Assembly (NCBI GenBank): GCA_013399855.1
Contig: VXAY01001005.1
Span: forward strand, 227,504-291,503
Direction of reading: 5' to 3'
Source: Oxyruncus cristatus
Taxonomy: Eukaryota > Chordata > Aves > Passeriformes > Cotingidae
Length of the DNA: 64,000 bases
Each line of letters begins with the position of its first letter. Positions within the stretch are counted from its first letter, which is position 1. Below are positions 1 to 12,983 of this stretch, in pieces. The notes below the pieces were generated by a model. The model was not told where the DNA came from. It saw only the letters and a program-made list of their open reading frames with translations, and ran no database searches. Both the position numbers and the translations under genes were made by a program.

Positions 1-1492
1 ACAACAGCTTCCATGACAGTTTACTACACTGTAATGCTCAAAATTAACTGATTCTACTGAAACTACCAACACTAGCAGGTAGCACAGGTGATTAACTGAC
101 TGTGATGCTGAAGAGGTATGGTCTACAGAAAGAACTGAACAACCATGAAGACATTAGTAATTGAAATGTAGTGAATTTTGGCAGTATGACATGCAAGAGG
201 ACACATTTAAAAAAAATTAAAAAAGGAGGATTAGGATTTCCGTATGTTAACAGAGTGTAAAACAGCTTTAGGTAACCAACATGTTATATCTGTGGAAGAG
301 AAGCAGCTTGTTTACGGTATACTGACACACTGTAGGTTATGGGCATTTTCATTAGAGGCAAGAAACAAAACGCTGAGGCACAGGCGAAAACTCCTCTGGA
401 ATAATATATTCATTTAACTCTAGTCATCCATTCGAAAAACAACTTCAAACTAAAGCATGAAAGAAGAATGTGATCAAGATTAATTAGTTCATGATGAATA
501 GCAGCTGGAAAGGAAGAAGCACTGTTTCAGATAGCAAAAGCAAACAGGTATAAACTGGTAGGAAAATAGAACATTAGAACACTTCTTGCAATTCAAAAGT
601 TGAAGTTCAGTAATATTTTTCCAAGAAGCAACGGGACAAACCCACAAATCAACTAATTTTAAAACACAGTTTGATCGATTTATGAAACCAACCATATTAA
701 ATGGCTGCATTTGAAAGCAAAGACACAGACATGGAAACTCAGGAAATCTTAACTTCTGTGTACTCCAAAGGGTATGTTGAGATAAAAAGTGAGGTGAGAT
801 AGGAGTCTAGAATAGCAAGAATGTGAAAAAGTATACAGACACTTTTGCACTCTGATTTGCATGAGATGCAGTTCCATTCAAATGTATTTGCCTTTCCTTT
901 TGGCTGCACTGGTTCAAATTTAATACCTGAGTAAGTATAAGGTATACTATAAGCTTGGTTTACACTATAACAGATATCATCATATTTAACAACATATTTA
1001 ATAAACAGAAAACCAACTTTCAGGTCAGCTTCTTGAGGCATTTTGCTAAGAAATGTGATGCTTTACATCAGCATCATTACTTAGAAAATAAAAGGAAGCA
1101 GTTTATTATGGCTTCTGATATTGTAAACCTCTACTATTCAGCTATTTGCCTGTTCAATAAACAATGGAAATGAAAATTACTTTTTACTTTAAAATAATTG
1201 TTCATACCATATGGCTAATATAAGGGGTTTTGTTTCACTGGATTTTTTTTTACTACTTTACTACTCTCTTTTGTGTTTTACTATTTTTCTACTATGATTA
1301 ATCAAAACAAGAGGGCTGACAACAGAGAAGGAAAGAAAAAAGAAAAACTGTTTCAATATTAAACCCATGAGGGTTTGAATTTTTTATTAATCCTTTGCTT
1401 AGCAAGCAGCAACAGAAAATGTACTAATATTCAGCGGTCAGAGCTCCTGTCTCCGCTATTACCAACGAGCTAACACAGCAAAATTTCCTTAC
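1..1492. other. ADAMTS6 intron (partial), downstream of the last visible exon
   Basis: This is intronic DNA following the donor at 1492/1493. It is AT-rich with short A/T runs. I found no further thrombospondin-type coding block on the minus strand, so the remaining C-terminal exons lie before position 1. ORFs of up to 100 codons in both strands resemble nothing I know. Confidence 0.8.
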
Positions 1493-1697
1493 TTCTGACC
1501 AGTCCAAAGCAACCCATTGTGGGGGACAGGACTGATTGTTACAGGGCTCTTTTTCAATAGGCCGGTGTGTTAAACAGTTGGTATTGTCCAGTGTCTCTTC
1601 CTCAGAAGGTCCAATCTTTCTGATACAGAGAACCGTTCGTGAGCGCATTCCTCCATCACAGGTCTTACTGCATTCTGACCAATCTCCTATAAACCAT
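1493..1697 (-). CDS. ADAMTS6: ADAMTS6 exon: TSP1 repeat 3 and start of repeat 4
   Basis: This exon is 205 nt and covers residues 495-562 of the visible protein. It opens after the acceptor ATCCAG, completes a split Glu codon, and closes in phase 0 before GTAAGG. It encodes a thrombospondin type 1 repeat: [16 protein letters not shown] carries the O-fucosylation pattern CSKTC followed by a Gly pair. It ends CNNQSCPPQ, which holds an N-Q-S glycosylation sequon. The next repeat begins with WVALDWSE and is cut by the intron just before its first expected Cys. Reading through the donor stays open for a short stretch, but this is intronic. TSP1 repeats in this family bind matrix partners. Confidence 0.95.
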
Positions 1698-4600
1698 CTG
1701 GATAAAAAACATTAGGAGACTCAGTTAATGCATTTCAGAAACAGAGTAGACAATTGCACAAATCTAGACTGTGAATAGCTTAAATTACTAAACCTAAATA
1801 ATTATTAAAAATACACAATGAAATAAAGTAGGAATTTATGAGTCTTTTACTGAACATTTTAATTTATGCCCCACTGCAATCATATCTTCCAATAATAATA
1901 CTACTCTATATTTTTCTAGAACAGCAATTTCCATCCTAGCCTATAGCAGTTAGAAAGGAGTGTTGAGCCTGACAAAACTGCAATTTTCTAAAGTTTTTTA
2001 AAAAGTCTACACTGAAAAGCAAAATATTCTTATTTGAGTAAGTAAAGCAAAACATGAATTCATCACATAAAAAATGACCTCAACAAATACTTCAAAAATT
2101 TAAAGAACTGTATGATATGTGCTAGAGGGAACTTCTGAGTGTTTCTTCGTGTGTAGTAAAAGTCAAGAGTTGTAAATATTACTTTGTGTTGCTGCAGAGA
2201 CTAAAGCAGCTACAATTACATTACAGCAGACCGTGTTTTTCCTTTTTTCCTACTGATGAATGGTTAATGCAGCTCAATTAATTGGAAAAATTCCTTCATA
2301 TTGTCAAGACCAATACTGGTCTTCAGTATTTCATATGTTGATTAGATACTCGCCTGAGTCATCCTTGCAAAGGATGAAGGAGAAGTCTAGTATGCTATCA
2401 CATGTTGACAACATGCAAAAAATGCCAGGCATGTCAGTCACTGTGGATGTTCCTTAGAGCTGCCTCAAAAGATGTGTCAATTTTTCAAACTGCTGTCAAA
2501 AGAAAAAAGTGCTGCTATCCACTCTTGTGTCACATAATATGTAATATGTTCTAATACAAAACTAGATCAATGGAGAGATGGAAACAAATATACCATATTC
2601 TGTCATTACTTTCCCAGCAAAAACAAATTAGTTTGTAATTCTTAATCAAAGTAGCTTATGCTTTTACCACAATAGGGAGAATTTTAAGCTCTTCAGAGCT
2701 TTCAAGAGGCTGAAGTGTTAATTTTTAGTTAGTCCTATGATTTGCCCAAGTGCCCTTGCTCTCATGTACGTTTAATATTTATAGTGTATGACAACACAGT
2801 ACTATTCATAACTCATAGAACTATAAGAATATTTTCTTGAAATCTGAAGTTTAAGAGTTACTTATTGTAATAATAACATACTGTGAACAAACGTAGTCTG
2901 CTGCTGGTCAAGGACTTCAATTGTCTGTAACTGGCATTCAGAAAGTATAAAATTTTCATTGTTTTTGGTATACACCAGCAGTGGAATTGTGCTAATTAAA
3001 AAGGGAAACATTTGGCCACTCTGACTAAGACAGACTGCATGATAAAACTTTCTGCTAAAAGGGTCCAACTTCTTTAGATAACTATTTACATAACATTTGA
3101 GCAGCCTTCTATTAGACTACTGACAACATGAGGAATCAAGAACCCTTCCTTACGAGTTCAGCACTTTGCATTCACCCTTTGGGGAACATCAGAATGAAGG
3201 CAGACGCGGGTTGAACTGCCCTGATATGCTAAAGTAGATACTGATTAATACACACTACCCACTACCTGAACCTTGATGACTTGTCTCCATGTTCATCAAT
3301 GTCCCTGCTGTATTGGATGGAGAATCCAAAAGTGTTCCACTTTGTGGGTTGGGGTTTTTTTGTTTTTCTACTTTTCGGTTTTTTTAAGTAATGTCAGTGG
3401 AAAAAAAAAATTAACAAAATTAACCATTTTGGAATAACTATGTAAATGCTACTTTTTAAAATGTTAATTTTTGTGTGGCTAATTAAGCCAAACAAAGGAA
3501 GGGATAGGGATGTATTTGGTAAAAAGGAAGTGACCAAACATGACCACTTCTCAAGTCCTGCTCTCAGGTAAATGGTGTGAAAGTTTAGTTGGTGCAATCT
3601 TACAGCCATGCTAAACAGTGTTATCCAAAAAGAGTAAAAATGTATATCCTTGGAGGATAAACATGTATTTACACACAGACTATGGGGACAATGATTTTGA
3701 CCTAATTTAGACCTGTTTGTGAGACAGCACATTCATGCTCAAGGTGACAGCAGTGCAATGGCTTCACTTTGCTCTATGTCAAATGAGTAAGGTATATGAC
3801 ACAGCAGAATTAAGTGTAGAAGACATTGCTTTGCCATCCTGCAACCAGGGACCACATCAAGGAAGCAGCTGATACTCTAGGAAGAACCTGGCTTTGTGAA
3901 CACCTGTTAGGATTTTATTATTGCACAATAATCTTGTCCCATTCCTCCCAGTGTCCTTCATGCTACAATTTAGCAGTTTCTAAGAGATATTTACAAGAAA
4001 CCACAGTATTGTGCAGTATCTACATTTAATCAGCATTAATGATTTTCATGCTCAGTTGGAATACAGCTACACATTATCACCAAAGTCAAACAACCAGAGC
4101 TTGGTAATCAATGAACTGTTTGTGTCTTTGACCTTTTCCACAAGTTTTATTTGTCTCAAAACATAAGAGAAGCTGCTGTGCACATGCTAATATTATCCTC
4201 TAGTGCAAAATACTACAACTGTTTCTAAACAGCTTTTGTAGTAAGAATAAGCTATGTTATACTGTAGGTCTTTGCCACACTTCCTTCTCAATCAAATGAG
4301 CTGCTGTGTTTTTAATTATCTTTTCAATATACAGCATACGGTTATGTTTAAAAATAACTCTTAATAGCAATAATCATGTAGGCACCTAATCCTTAAAAAC
4401 ACACAGCATTACTGTACAACACTGAGCATGTTGGAGAGAAAGTCTGAGAAAACTATTATCAGGAAACGGTTTGATCTGTCACGCAAATTCTATATTTGCC
4501 ACTTCTTACATGAACACTTCAACCCAAGTCTTAACATAACATACTTTAAAATATGGCAAACATCTAGGATGCAATATTATTAACTAAGGTAAAGTTATTC

Positions 4601-4976
4601 TCACTTCAACCTCTCTTCTGTCATTGTTGCCTTCAGAATGGTCCCCAGTTCTACTCTCTGCACTACTCACTGTGTATGACACTCACAACCTAAGAAACTG
4701 TTCTGCTAGTCTCTTTTCACTTAAAAGGTATGAGCTGTTCCTCGATCAAATCAGACTTCCTCTAGCTAAATTAATTTTCCACAGCTGATTTTAGAGGGAC
4801 AAGATGAAACAGAAACTGTAACCAAAAAACCAAACCCAAATATCCTTTCTGATAAGATAGGACATGAATACTAGATAAGAATTTTATACACATTTGTTCA
4901 ACAGGATTTATTATAGATTACATAGAGTTTTCTATCTATGCAAAAAAGCTGTCCATCTTAGTGATTAATGACTTAC
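1698..4976. other. ADAMTS6 intron, 3.28 kb
   Basis: AT-rich intron between the TSP1-2 and TSP1-3 exons. A T-rich stretch with GGGG lies at about 3340-3385. I recognise no transposon in it. The ORFs here (up to 112 codons at 3394-3732 on the minus strand) look like chance reading frames. Confidence 0.75.
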
Positions 4977-5106
4977 TCGGGTGGGCAAGGCTCAGTGTTG
5001 CAGGCTCTTTGGTTTTCTGGAGGCTTACTGTCAGGGTCACAGTAATTGTTTTGTACAGTGGAGCTGTCATCAAGCCTTTTACACACCACCTCTTGTTTCT
5101 GTACAC
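4977..5106 (-). CDS. ADAMTS6: ADAMTS6 exon: second half of TSP1 repeat 2
   Basis: This exon is 130 nt and covers residues 452-493 plus two split codons. The acceptor is CCCAAG and the donor is GA/GTAAGT, which splits a Glu codon finished in the next exon. It encodes [13 protein letters not shown], then a Cys-containing middle, and ends CNTEPCPP, the usual close of a TSP1 repeat in this family. The first half of the repeat, with WSECSATC, sits 9.4 kb upstream in the exon at 14551-14689. The repeat is therefore split by one of the three largest complete introns seen here. The frame is clean. Confidence 0.95.
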
Positions 5107-5770
5107 CTTGGGATGAAATGAAAGACCATTGATTAACTAACCATTCTTGCTCTTCTACTTGCTCAGGATAAGTGTATTTCACCTATTGACTATTAATCCT
5201 ACCATTCCACTTTAACTGTCTGAAAGCTGCAGTAATGTGAATTTCAATTGACTGAATGCGCCGACCACAATAAAGCTTTATTTTCCTTCAGTTTTAGGCT
5301 ACCCCACTGAGAGAGGATTTTAAATTGCTGTTGTTTTCTAAAACAAAGGGAATATATTTATAGATTTACTAACAGACTGTTTTTACTTATATATTGCAAA
5401 AAATCCATTTTCTGTCTGCCATCCTCTCCCAGTAAAGACACTTAAATTTCCAAAGAAAACATCACCATAGAAAGTTTTCACACTTCAATGCAGAATTATT
5501 GTTCACGTGCTCTGGTTTAAAATAAACCAGCAATACTGGGAAAGAGTGTTGCATTTTTATCCATGTTATCCTACAGATTTTCTTCATGAAAATAACAGAA
5601 GTATAATTCAATATGAAACGTACAGATTGTCTCTGTGAATGCTCATTTTTTCTGGCACTTCCAGCTCTTCTTTCACTACTAACCATCAAAAGGGCAATTT
5701 AGATCATTATTCCCAAAACATAATGACATATCATTGTCAAGGCAACATTATAAGGTAGTGTATTAAACAG

Positions 5771-5857
5771 ATTTTTTTGTTTGTTTTGTTTTGGGGTTTT
5801 TTTGTTTGGTTGGTTGGTTTTGGTTTTTTGTTTTGTTGTTTTGTTTTGTTTTGTTTT
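5771..5857. repeat. G/T-rich simple repeat
   Basis: The tract is almost only T and G on the plus strand, built from TTTG, TTTTG and GGTT units. It includes GGTTGGTTGGTTTTGG at 5808-5823, four G pairs that could form a two-layer G-quadruplex. It lies about 670 bp upstream of the acceptor at 5106, on the template strand of ADAMTS6. Confidence 0.9.
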
Positions 5858-6238
5858 AAAACCCAGGACCTAAAGAAAGGCAGTAAGGAACCACTGATGT
5901 GACAACAGTGTATTGTTGTTAAGATTACTATTGTTAAGACATATTGACTCCTCTCTCTTTAAAACAACTTGTATGATATTCATTAGCATAAAAAGACTGT
6001 GGATTTGCAATTCATATGTAGTATTTTATTGAACATGACTAGTTATAATTCTGAAATAATGGGATTATTTGCATTATAAAAGCTGCAAAAAGCCGTGTAC
6101 CTCTCTTAAAACCAGAAGCAATTATTTAACTGTATCCAAAAAGTGAAATGCATACAACTAAATGGGGATTAAAACCTCCTGGCTTCAAATATCTGCCAGC
6201 TTTACTTTACAACCATCTCTGCATTTGAAGACATGCAC

Positions 6239-6645
6239 AGAATCATAGAATCATAGAATGGTTTAGGTTGAAAGGGACTTTAAAGATCACCCAACCCCCC
6301 TGACATAGCCAGGTCATCTTCCAGTAGACTGAGGTTGCTCAGAGCCCGATCCAACCTGGCCTTGAACACTCCCAGGGTTGGAGCATCCACAACTTCTGTG
6401 GGCAACCTGCTCCAGTGTCTCACCAACTTCAGTAGAGATTTTTTCCTAATATCTAATCTGAAGCTGCTCTCTTTTAGTTTGCTGCCATTCCCTCTTGTCC
6501 TGTCCTATAAAAAGTCCCTCTCCATCTTTCTTGTAGGCCCCTTCTTGTACTGGACAGATGCAATTAGATCATCCCTAAACTGTCTCTTTTCCACGCTGAA
6601 CAAACCTAATTCTCTTAGCCTTTCCTCACAGGAGGAAATAATACC
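6239..6645 (-). mobile_element. CR1 LINE, 3' end fragment
   Basis: A 5'-truncated CR1 in minus orientation. Its 3' terminus is at the low-coordinate end and shows two copies of AATCATAG (6241-6256), the inverse of the CR1 terminal octamer repeat. Next come the characteristic stretches GGTTGAAAGGGACTTTAAAG and CAACCTGGCCTTGAACACT. The far end, near CCTCACAGGAGGAAAT, fades into unique sequence. Only the end of the reverse-transcriptase frame and the 3' UTR remain, so it is not capable of movement. It appears younger than the copy at 8918-10988 because the terminal repeats are still exact. Confidence 0.93.
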
Positions 6646-8917
6646 TTCCTTTGGTTCTTAACAAGTAAGTGAAAGATCTAAATATTTGAGAAGCTGCGGA
6701 AAAGTTCACTTTGAATTCTATAATCTATGCAAACACTGTAAACAGATAATTGGAATCAGATCTGAAAAAATTAATAATTTTCTACTCAAATTTCACCATG
6801 ATGAGAAGTAGTATTTAACAGCTCTAACCAAACAGCAATGCTAATAACATGGCAGTGCTAGCTGACATACAAGTAATCCATCCTTTCAATCACAAGCTGC
6901 CTTACTTAATTTTCTTGGTGGCTGATAAAACAGGCTCAATGTGGCCTTCATACTGATATTTCCCTCAAATATAATTGCTTAAAAATAATAGTTTAGAATT
7001 AAGCATTTTAATGAGGCATACCATTCTTGCAAATATATTTATCAGATAGCATATATATTAATGTTTTCACTGAACTTCCTACTGGCATCAGACACATTTT
7101 CTTCTAGGCTTTGGCTAAAAATTGGCAGCCTTAACAGATTCATTTCTGAGCAGTTAAGTAATAACTAAATATTGTGAAGTTCTATGAACACAAAGGATCA
7201 CTGTGATCAGTTTAAAAAAAAAAAAAAGTCTAGTGTGTTATTTATTGAATGTTGTTCAGTAGCATATCACCTGTAGCTGGTGATATGTGATGGTGATTAC
7301 TCACCATTATTCAGTACACAGTGAGGAATCTTTAACTGATGCCGGGAGATTCATTAATCCAGTTTTTAAAAAGTTCTGCAACATTTTGTCATACGGTATA
7401 AAAACTTCACAAAATTGCTGTCTAGTTACAATGTTATTCAATGTAAAACCTCAGAAAAAAAATCAGATTCTAACTTTTAAGATAAGAAAAAGAAATGGAA
7501 AAGCTAGAAGTGCTATTTTTACCCACACAACAGCTACAACTTGGTTATACCCTGTGGGTCTTGAAAAACTCTTTAAATTATCAACTCTTCCCTGAGTATA
7601 TGGTCTCTCTTAAAATAATATAAAAAGCATAGCTAAACCAGTTCATTTAAACTCTGGGAGGAATAATTACAAGCACTTAAAGAGAAACACTCTGCTTTCA
7701 AATCTACAGATTCATAGTTTATAATAAAAACCATAAAAATGTCCTCATAACTGGTCAATGCAATCCTAAAAAAACCCCAAACACTAGTGTTTTCATGACC
7801 ACAATCTCCAGAAAACTGAGATGTTTTGCAGATTTCAGTTCACAAATAGTCTGCATGACTTTCAGCAATTACATGGAGCACATTTCAGTCTTGAATTAAA
7901 ATTGCAGGCATGTAAATGCCATATCTATTTTTAAAAGCATTCCCAAAAATTGTGGTTTATGATTGCAACAGTTAATTATAAAGATTCTAGTACCAATGCA
8001 TAGTGAAGCTTGCATCACCAAAACTAGTGCATGCTGGTTAGCCCAGACATACCTTCTGAGCTCACTCATCAGACCACAAGATATTCAACATAGAGCCAAA
8101 CTTATATTTTCTTTGGTGAGGAAAAATATGTTTTATTTGTCTAAAGATAATTCATCTGAGGGCATGAAAGGAAAACATAGTTGGCACCACCTTACAAAGT
8201 GAGGAGAAGCAAAAAAAACTGGACAGCAATCAATTTACTTAATATACGGTTTCAAAAAAATTCACATAAATATCTAAGACATTTAACTCATCTGGAGATG
8301 AACTCTAATAGAATAAATGAAATCCAAACCAATGCTTAGGATTACTGACAAATTCCAGATCAGAAATGCTGCTATTTGTTTCCATTTACCATTGGAATTA
8401 ATTAAACATGGAAGAAATTAAAAAAAAAAAAAGGCACTATGCACTTGAGTCCATTTTAAATGCATTAAAAAAAAAAGAACAAACCATAAAGGATTCTTTT
8501 CCTTTTCTTTTTTCCCTTTGCTGGATTTTTTTTAAGCAATACCACAGCCGTTCCTTATTAAGAATACTTACTGATCTGGACAGAGTCATACACTTGACCT
8601 CAAAAAATCACAAGATAACATATAAGGAAAGACATGCATGAAAGTAAAAAAATCTGTGATTACCCTTTCCTCTCTCTTTCCAGATCTCATTTTATTGTTT
8701 CATTACCTTTTTTTACATACTTTATTCTTCCCTTTCTCAGTCTTTCTCATTAAATAATACTCAGGTTGTTAAAGAAAATCTTCTGTTGCTGCCATGCATT
8801 TTTCTCATTTCCCTGTGTTCTCTCCTCTCTCATTCTTCTCTGTATAGACAACCTTGCACTGTACATTCTGGTGTTCTCTGGCATTGTTTTCTTGTAGTCT
8901 TGTCAAGTTTGCCACCA

Positions 8918-10988
8918 GCTAGGAAGACTCCATAACCTCTCCGGGCAATCTGTTCCAGTGCATGGTCACCTGCACAGTAAAGACGTTTTCCTCATATTCA
9001 GGTGGAATTTCTTGTGCATCAGTTTTCTGTCCATTGCCTCCTGCACTACTGCTTGGCTCCACTGAGAAAAGCCTGCTCCATCTTCTTGGCACCTCTCTTC
9101 AGATACTTAAGACAGATGTTTCTTCTTGAGGCTGAACAGGCCCAGCCCCCTCAGCCTTTCCTCGTAAGAGAGATGCTCCAGTCCCTTAATCAACTTCACA
9201 CCCCTCCACTGGACCCACTCCAGGAGCTCCATGTCTCTCTTGTACCAAGAAGTCCAAAGATGGACACAGATTTCCAGTCCCCACCAGGGCAGGCTCACCT
9301 CCCTTGACCTGCTGGCAGTGCTCTTCCCAGTGCACCCCAGGATATCATTGGTCTTCTTGGCCACAAGGACACACTGCTGGCTCATGGACACCTTGTTGTC
9401 CAATGGGACCCCCAGGTCCTTTTCCACAGAGCTACTTTCCAGCAGGTCAGCCCCAGCCTGTACTGGTGCAGGGGGTTACTCCTCCCCAGGTGCAAGACCT
9501 GCACTTGCTATTGTTGAATTTCAGAGAGTTCTTCTCTGCCCATCTCTCCAACTTGTCCAGGTCCTTCTGAAGGGGCAGCACAGCCCTCTGGGGTATCGGC
9601 CACTCCTCCCAACTTTGTCAGAGAACTTGCTAAGGAGGCATCTGCCCCTTCATCCAAGTCATGGGTGAACAAGTTAAACAATACTGGCCTGGTACTGAAC
9701 CCTCGGGGACACCACTAATGACAGGCCCCCAGCTAGACCCTGCGCCACTCATTATGATGCCCTGGATTCTGCCATTCAGCCAGTTTTCAATCCACCTCAC
9801 TGTCCATTCATCCAGTCCACATTCCTAAGTTTGCTTAGGAGGATGTTGTGAGAGACAGTGCTGAAAGCCTTGCTGAAGTCGAGGTACCCACTGCTCTTAC
9901 CTCATCCATCCACATAGCTGTTTCATTATAGGAGTCAATCAGGTTGGTCAAGCATGTTTTACCTTTAGTGAATCCATGCTGACTACTCCTGATCACCTTC
10001 TTTTCTTCCACATGGGTAGAGATGGCTTCCAGAATGAGGCACTTCATCACCTTCCCAGGAACTGAGGCAGAATGGCCAGTAGTTCCCTGGGTCCTTCTTC
10101 TTGATCTTTTTGAAGACCAAGGTAACATTTGCTATCTTCCAGTCCTCAGGCACTCTCCTGACCTGGCTATGATAGCTGCCAGCTTTCTCAGCATTCCACT
10201 AGGGTCCATGGACTAGTGGATGTCAAATTTGTTTAGGTGTTCTGAGACCCAATCCTCTTAGGCCTTGGGTAAGTCTTCCTTTCAACATTCCTTTACCCCG
10301 GTCTCCTGGGTCAGAAGATCCCTGAGGGCTGGTCTTGACAGTGAAGACCAATGCCACGAAGGCATTTGATAGCTCCGCCTTCTCTGTGTCCTCTGTTTCC
10401 AGGGTCTCCTCTCCATTTACTAATGGGCACACATTATCCTTAGTTTTCCTTTTGATACTGATGTATTTGAAAAAGGCCATTTTGTTATCCTTGATATCCT
10501 GGGCCAGATTTACTCCTAGATGGGCCTTGGCTTTTTGTGTCTCATTTCTACTTACTCTGACAATTTCTCTGTATTTACTCGAAGTGGTCTAACCCTGCTT
10601 CCATCTCGTTTGTATTTCCTGCTTATACCTGAGTAATGACAGGAGTTCTTTATTCATCCATAGAGGTTTCTTGCCCCCTTGGCTCAATTTCTTTCTCATT
10701 GGGGTGCATTGTTCTTGAGCATGAAGGAAATGATCCTTGAATACCAACCAATCCTCTTGGACCCCTCTTCCCTTCAGGGCCTGCTCCCATGGGATTCTTT
10801 CAAGAGGATCCCTAAGAAGACTAAAGTTAGTTCTCCTGAAGTTCATGGCTGTAATCTTATTTGCTGTCCTGCTATGTCTTCATTTAATATTGAACTCCAT
10901 AATCTCATGGTCATTACAACCAAGGCTGCCTCTCGCAGAAGACTTTCCTCTGGTTTTAGAGGCAATCTAAACATGAACTGTTTGTTTC
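8918..10988 (-). mobile_element. CR1 LINE, long decayed copy with endonuclease and RT remnants
   Basis: About 2.1 kb of CR1 read on the minus strand. From its 5' side (high coordinates) I recognise the end of the endonuclease (GCNDHEIMEF near 10880-10925; MNFRRTNFSLLRDPLERIPW near 10846-10787), then FFKYISIKRKT (near 10475-10440) and TEDTEKAELSNAF. The reverse-transcriptase region follows: VIRSSQHGFTKGKTCLTNL (about 9990-9935) and, near the 3' side, HLSYEERLRGLGLFSLKKK (about 9185-9110). Stops and frame shifts break it throughout. The 3' UTR near 8918-9000 is degraded and lacks the terminal octamers. It is 5'-truncated within the endonuclease. Long overlapping ORFs on both strands here are by-products of this element. 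Confidence 0.92.
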
Positions 10989-11010
10989 ATGAAGTTTAAC
11001 TTATTTCCTA

Positions 11011-11066
11011 GACACAACTACAGAGTTGTGTCTCCATAGTTGTATCCCTCTCCAGGGGGAGAGGGA
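11011..11066. repeat. Two adjacent short hairpins at the 5' edge of the CR1
   Basis: Two perfect inverted repeats sit side by side. GACACAAC (11011-11018) pairs with 11025-11032 around a 6-base loop. TCCCTCTCC (11045-11053) pairs with 11058-11066 around a 4-base loop. They begin about 25 bp outside the truncated 5' end of the long CR1. Confidence 0.85.
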
Positions 11067-11307
11067 CATAGTTGTGTCCAGAAGGAGAGGGGGTATAATG
11101 TCAGCTATGGAGAGGTCATTGATTTCAGGTGCCTGGGTGAGTTTTCACATACGATGATGAAATTTCTTGCATGCATCAGAGGTCAGAAATTCCAGAGAGC
11201 AACCCATATAATAATGAATTCATAATTAGCAAGCAAGACTGTAATATATGCTTTGTAAGAGTTGCTCTGTACTCCGAGAACCACAAAAGGGAGGCAGGAA
11301 TGTAATC

Positions 11308-11329
11308 GACAGCTCAGCACTGAGCTGTC
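11308..11329. repeat. Short perfect hairpin
   Basis: A 9-base arm GACAGCTCA (11308-11316) pairs with 11321-11329 around GCAC. I see no promoter or known RNA family linked to it. Confidence 0.8.
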
Positions 11330-12782
11330 TTAAGCATGAAACCCTTCTCCTCTTCCCTAACATTCCATTTACTATGCTCTTCCTATTGTGCAAAATGGAC
11401 AGACCCTAGAACAGAGATCCTGTTGGAAAAGGTGAAGAGTTTTTAATGTTCAGATTTGACTCCTCAGAAGAGATGAACATAATATAGAAGTCCAGTGGAA
11501 AAGACAGCATGTTTCTATCTAACCAAAGATTCCAGATTGCTTCTAGCTTGCCCTTAACTTGTTCCTTAGCTCCTGAGTGCACTAGTTACCTTCTCCAAGG
11601 CAAGGCATAAAGCAGTTCTAGGAACAGCTGAATGCAGTGGATTGCGCTCAAAACACTATGAAGTAGAGACTGCACAAAAAAATTGGACACTTCTGCAATA
11701 TATTAATATCCAAAATTACTTAAACTTTGCACTGCCACAATGCCTTTGGGCTCTCCTTCAGACATTCAACATATATCCTCAAGTTCACACTAGAGAAACA
11801 TCATTTTAGTTATTACATGTAGTAATAATCAGGTTTAAAAATCACAGACTTGGTCAAAAGGTATGCAATGCAGATAAAATTAGTCTGATTTAGAGAGAAG
11901 TAGACCTGTGCATTGTTGAGTAGACATGAGCTAGCCTGTGAAAATGGTGCCTGGTCAATTGGTCCCTGTTTCACAGAACAGCCACAACTACAATAAAAAA
12001 AGGATTTCCTAGTAATCCTTAATTCTGACATTTCCTGGCTTCTATATACTTGCAAATTTGATGTTCTTCTAAGAGAGCTTTTTAAGTGTTACATACCCCC
12101 AGACAAAAAGACATAACCTTAAAATACAGACAAGTTCAGAGACAGATAGAAGTTAAATGTGTTGATTAGAATTGATATTTGCTTACAGCTTTGAAATAAA
12201 CCCTACATTTTGATATAGAAGTATATTCTGGCTCTACATTATTTGGAGCTTTCCTGGATCAAAATGAATCACACGATCAAAACTTGATCAGTTCACGCAC
12301 TACGGGTGAGCTACACCAACTACAGTAAGAAGCAGGGAAATGCTGAAAAATGTTGTTCACAGTCTGTCCCTAAGTCACTATGTATTTCTTTAACCCCATA
12401 AATAAAAATTAATTTCCATGCCAATATTCTTCACACATCCTTATTATCCTTTTTACTTTCAGTGAGAAATTCTTTAACTGTTCAATATTTTGTTATCCTT
12501 TGAAGTCTAGCAAAATGTCTCCTCTGAAGACAGAGTTTAAGTAAATAAAACTTCAATAATGGATTTCTTAATAAATACTATAGAAATAAACAAAGCCATG
12601 TCAGGGTTTCAGTTTTAAGTTTTCTCAACACTTCATATTTTTACTAACTAAATTTGCCAGTTAAAGTCTTTGTCTCTACAACCTTTGTCTCCCTTTTCTT
12701 TTTCCCTGACTCAGCTCCTCTTTAGAACTGTACCTTCTTTTGGCATATGGGGAAAGGTGTTTCATTAAACTGAAGTTCATAA

Positions 12783-12816
12783 ACTTTCTCTATGCAGGTA
12801 CTTGCATAGAGAAAGT
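12783..12816. repeat. Perfect 14-bp inverted repeat
   Basis: The arm ACTTTCTCTATGCA (12783-12796) is exactly complementary to 12803-12816, with a six-base loop GGTACT. Arms this long without a mismatch are uncommon by chance in one intron, but nothing around it suggests a mobile element or a known RNA gene. Confidence 0.92.
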
Positions 12817-12942
12817 AGATACAGTTTTTATGATGAATCATAGCTACAATGTAATACTTACATCACGAGCACAGTGCTCAGTGAAAACAACTAACCACAG
12901 GATATCCTTCTATTAAGCTGAAAGACAGGAGAGAAAAGTGCC

Positions 12943-12983
12943 TAAGCTACCAAAAAAAAATCATAAGCTACCAAAAAAAAATC
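12943..12983. repeat. 21-bp tandem duplication
   Basis: The unit TAAGCTACC followed by nine A and TC(A) occurs twice in direct succession (12943-12963 and 12964-12983). It is probably a recent slippage duplication. Confidence 0.9.

Noticed and set aside
9231..9668. 145-codon plus-strand ORF
   Set aside because: It is the antisense shadow of the decayed CR1 and not a gene.
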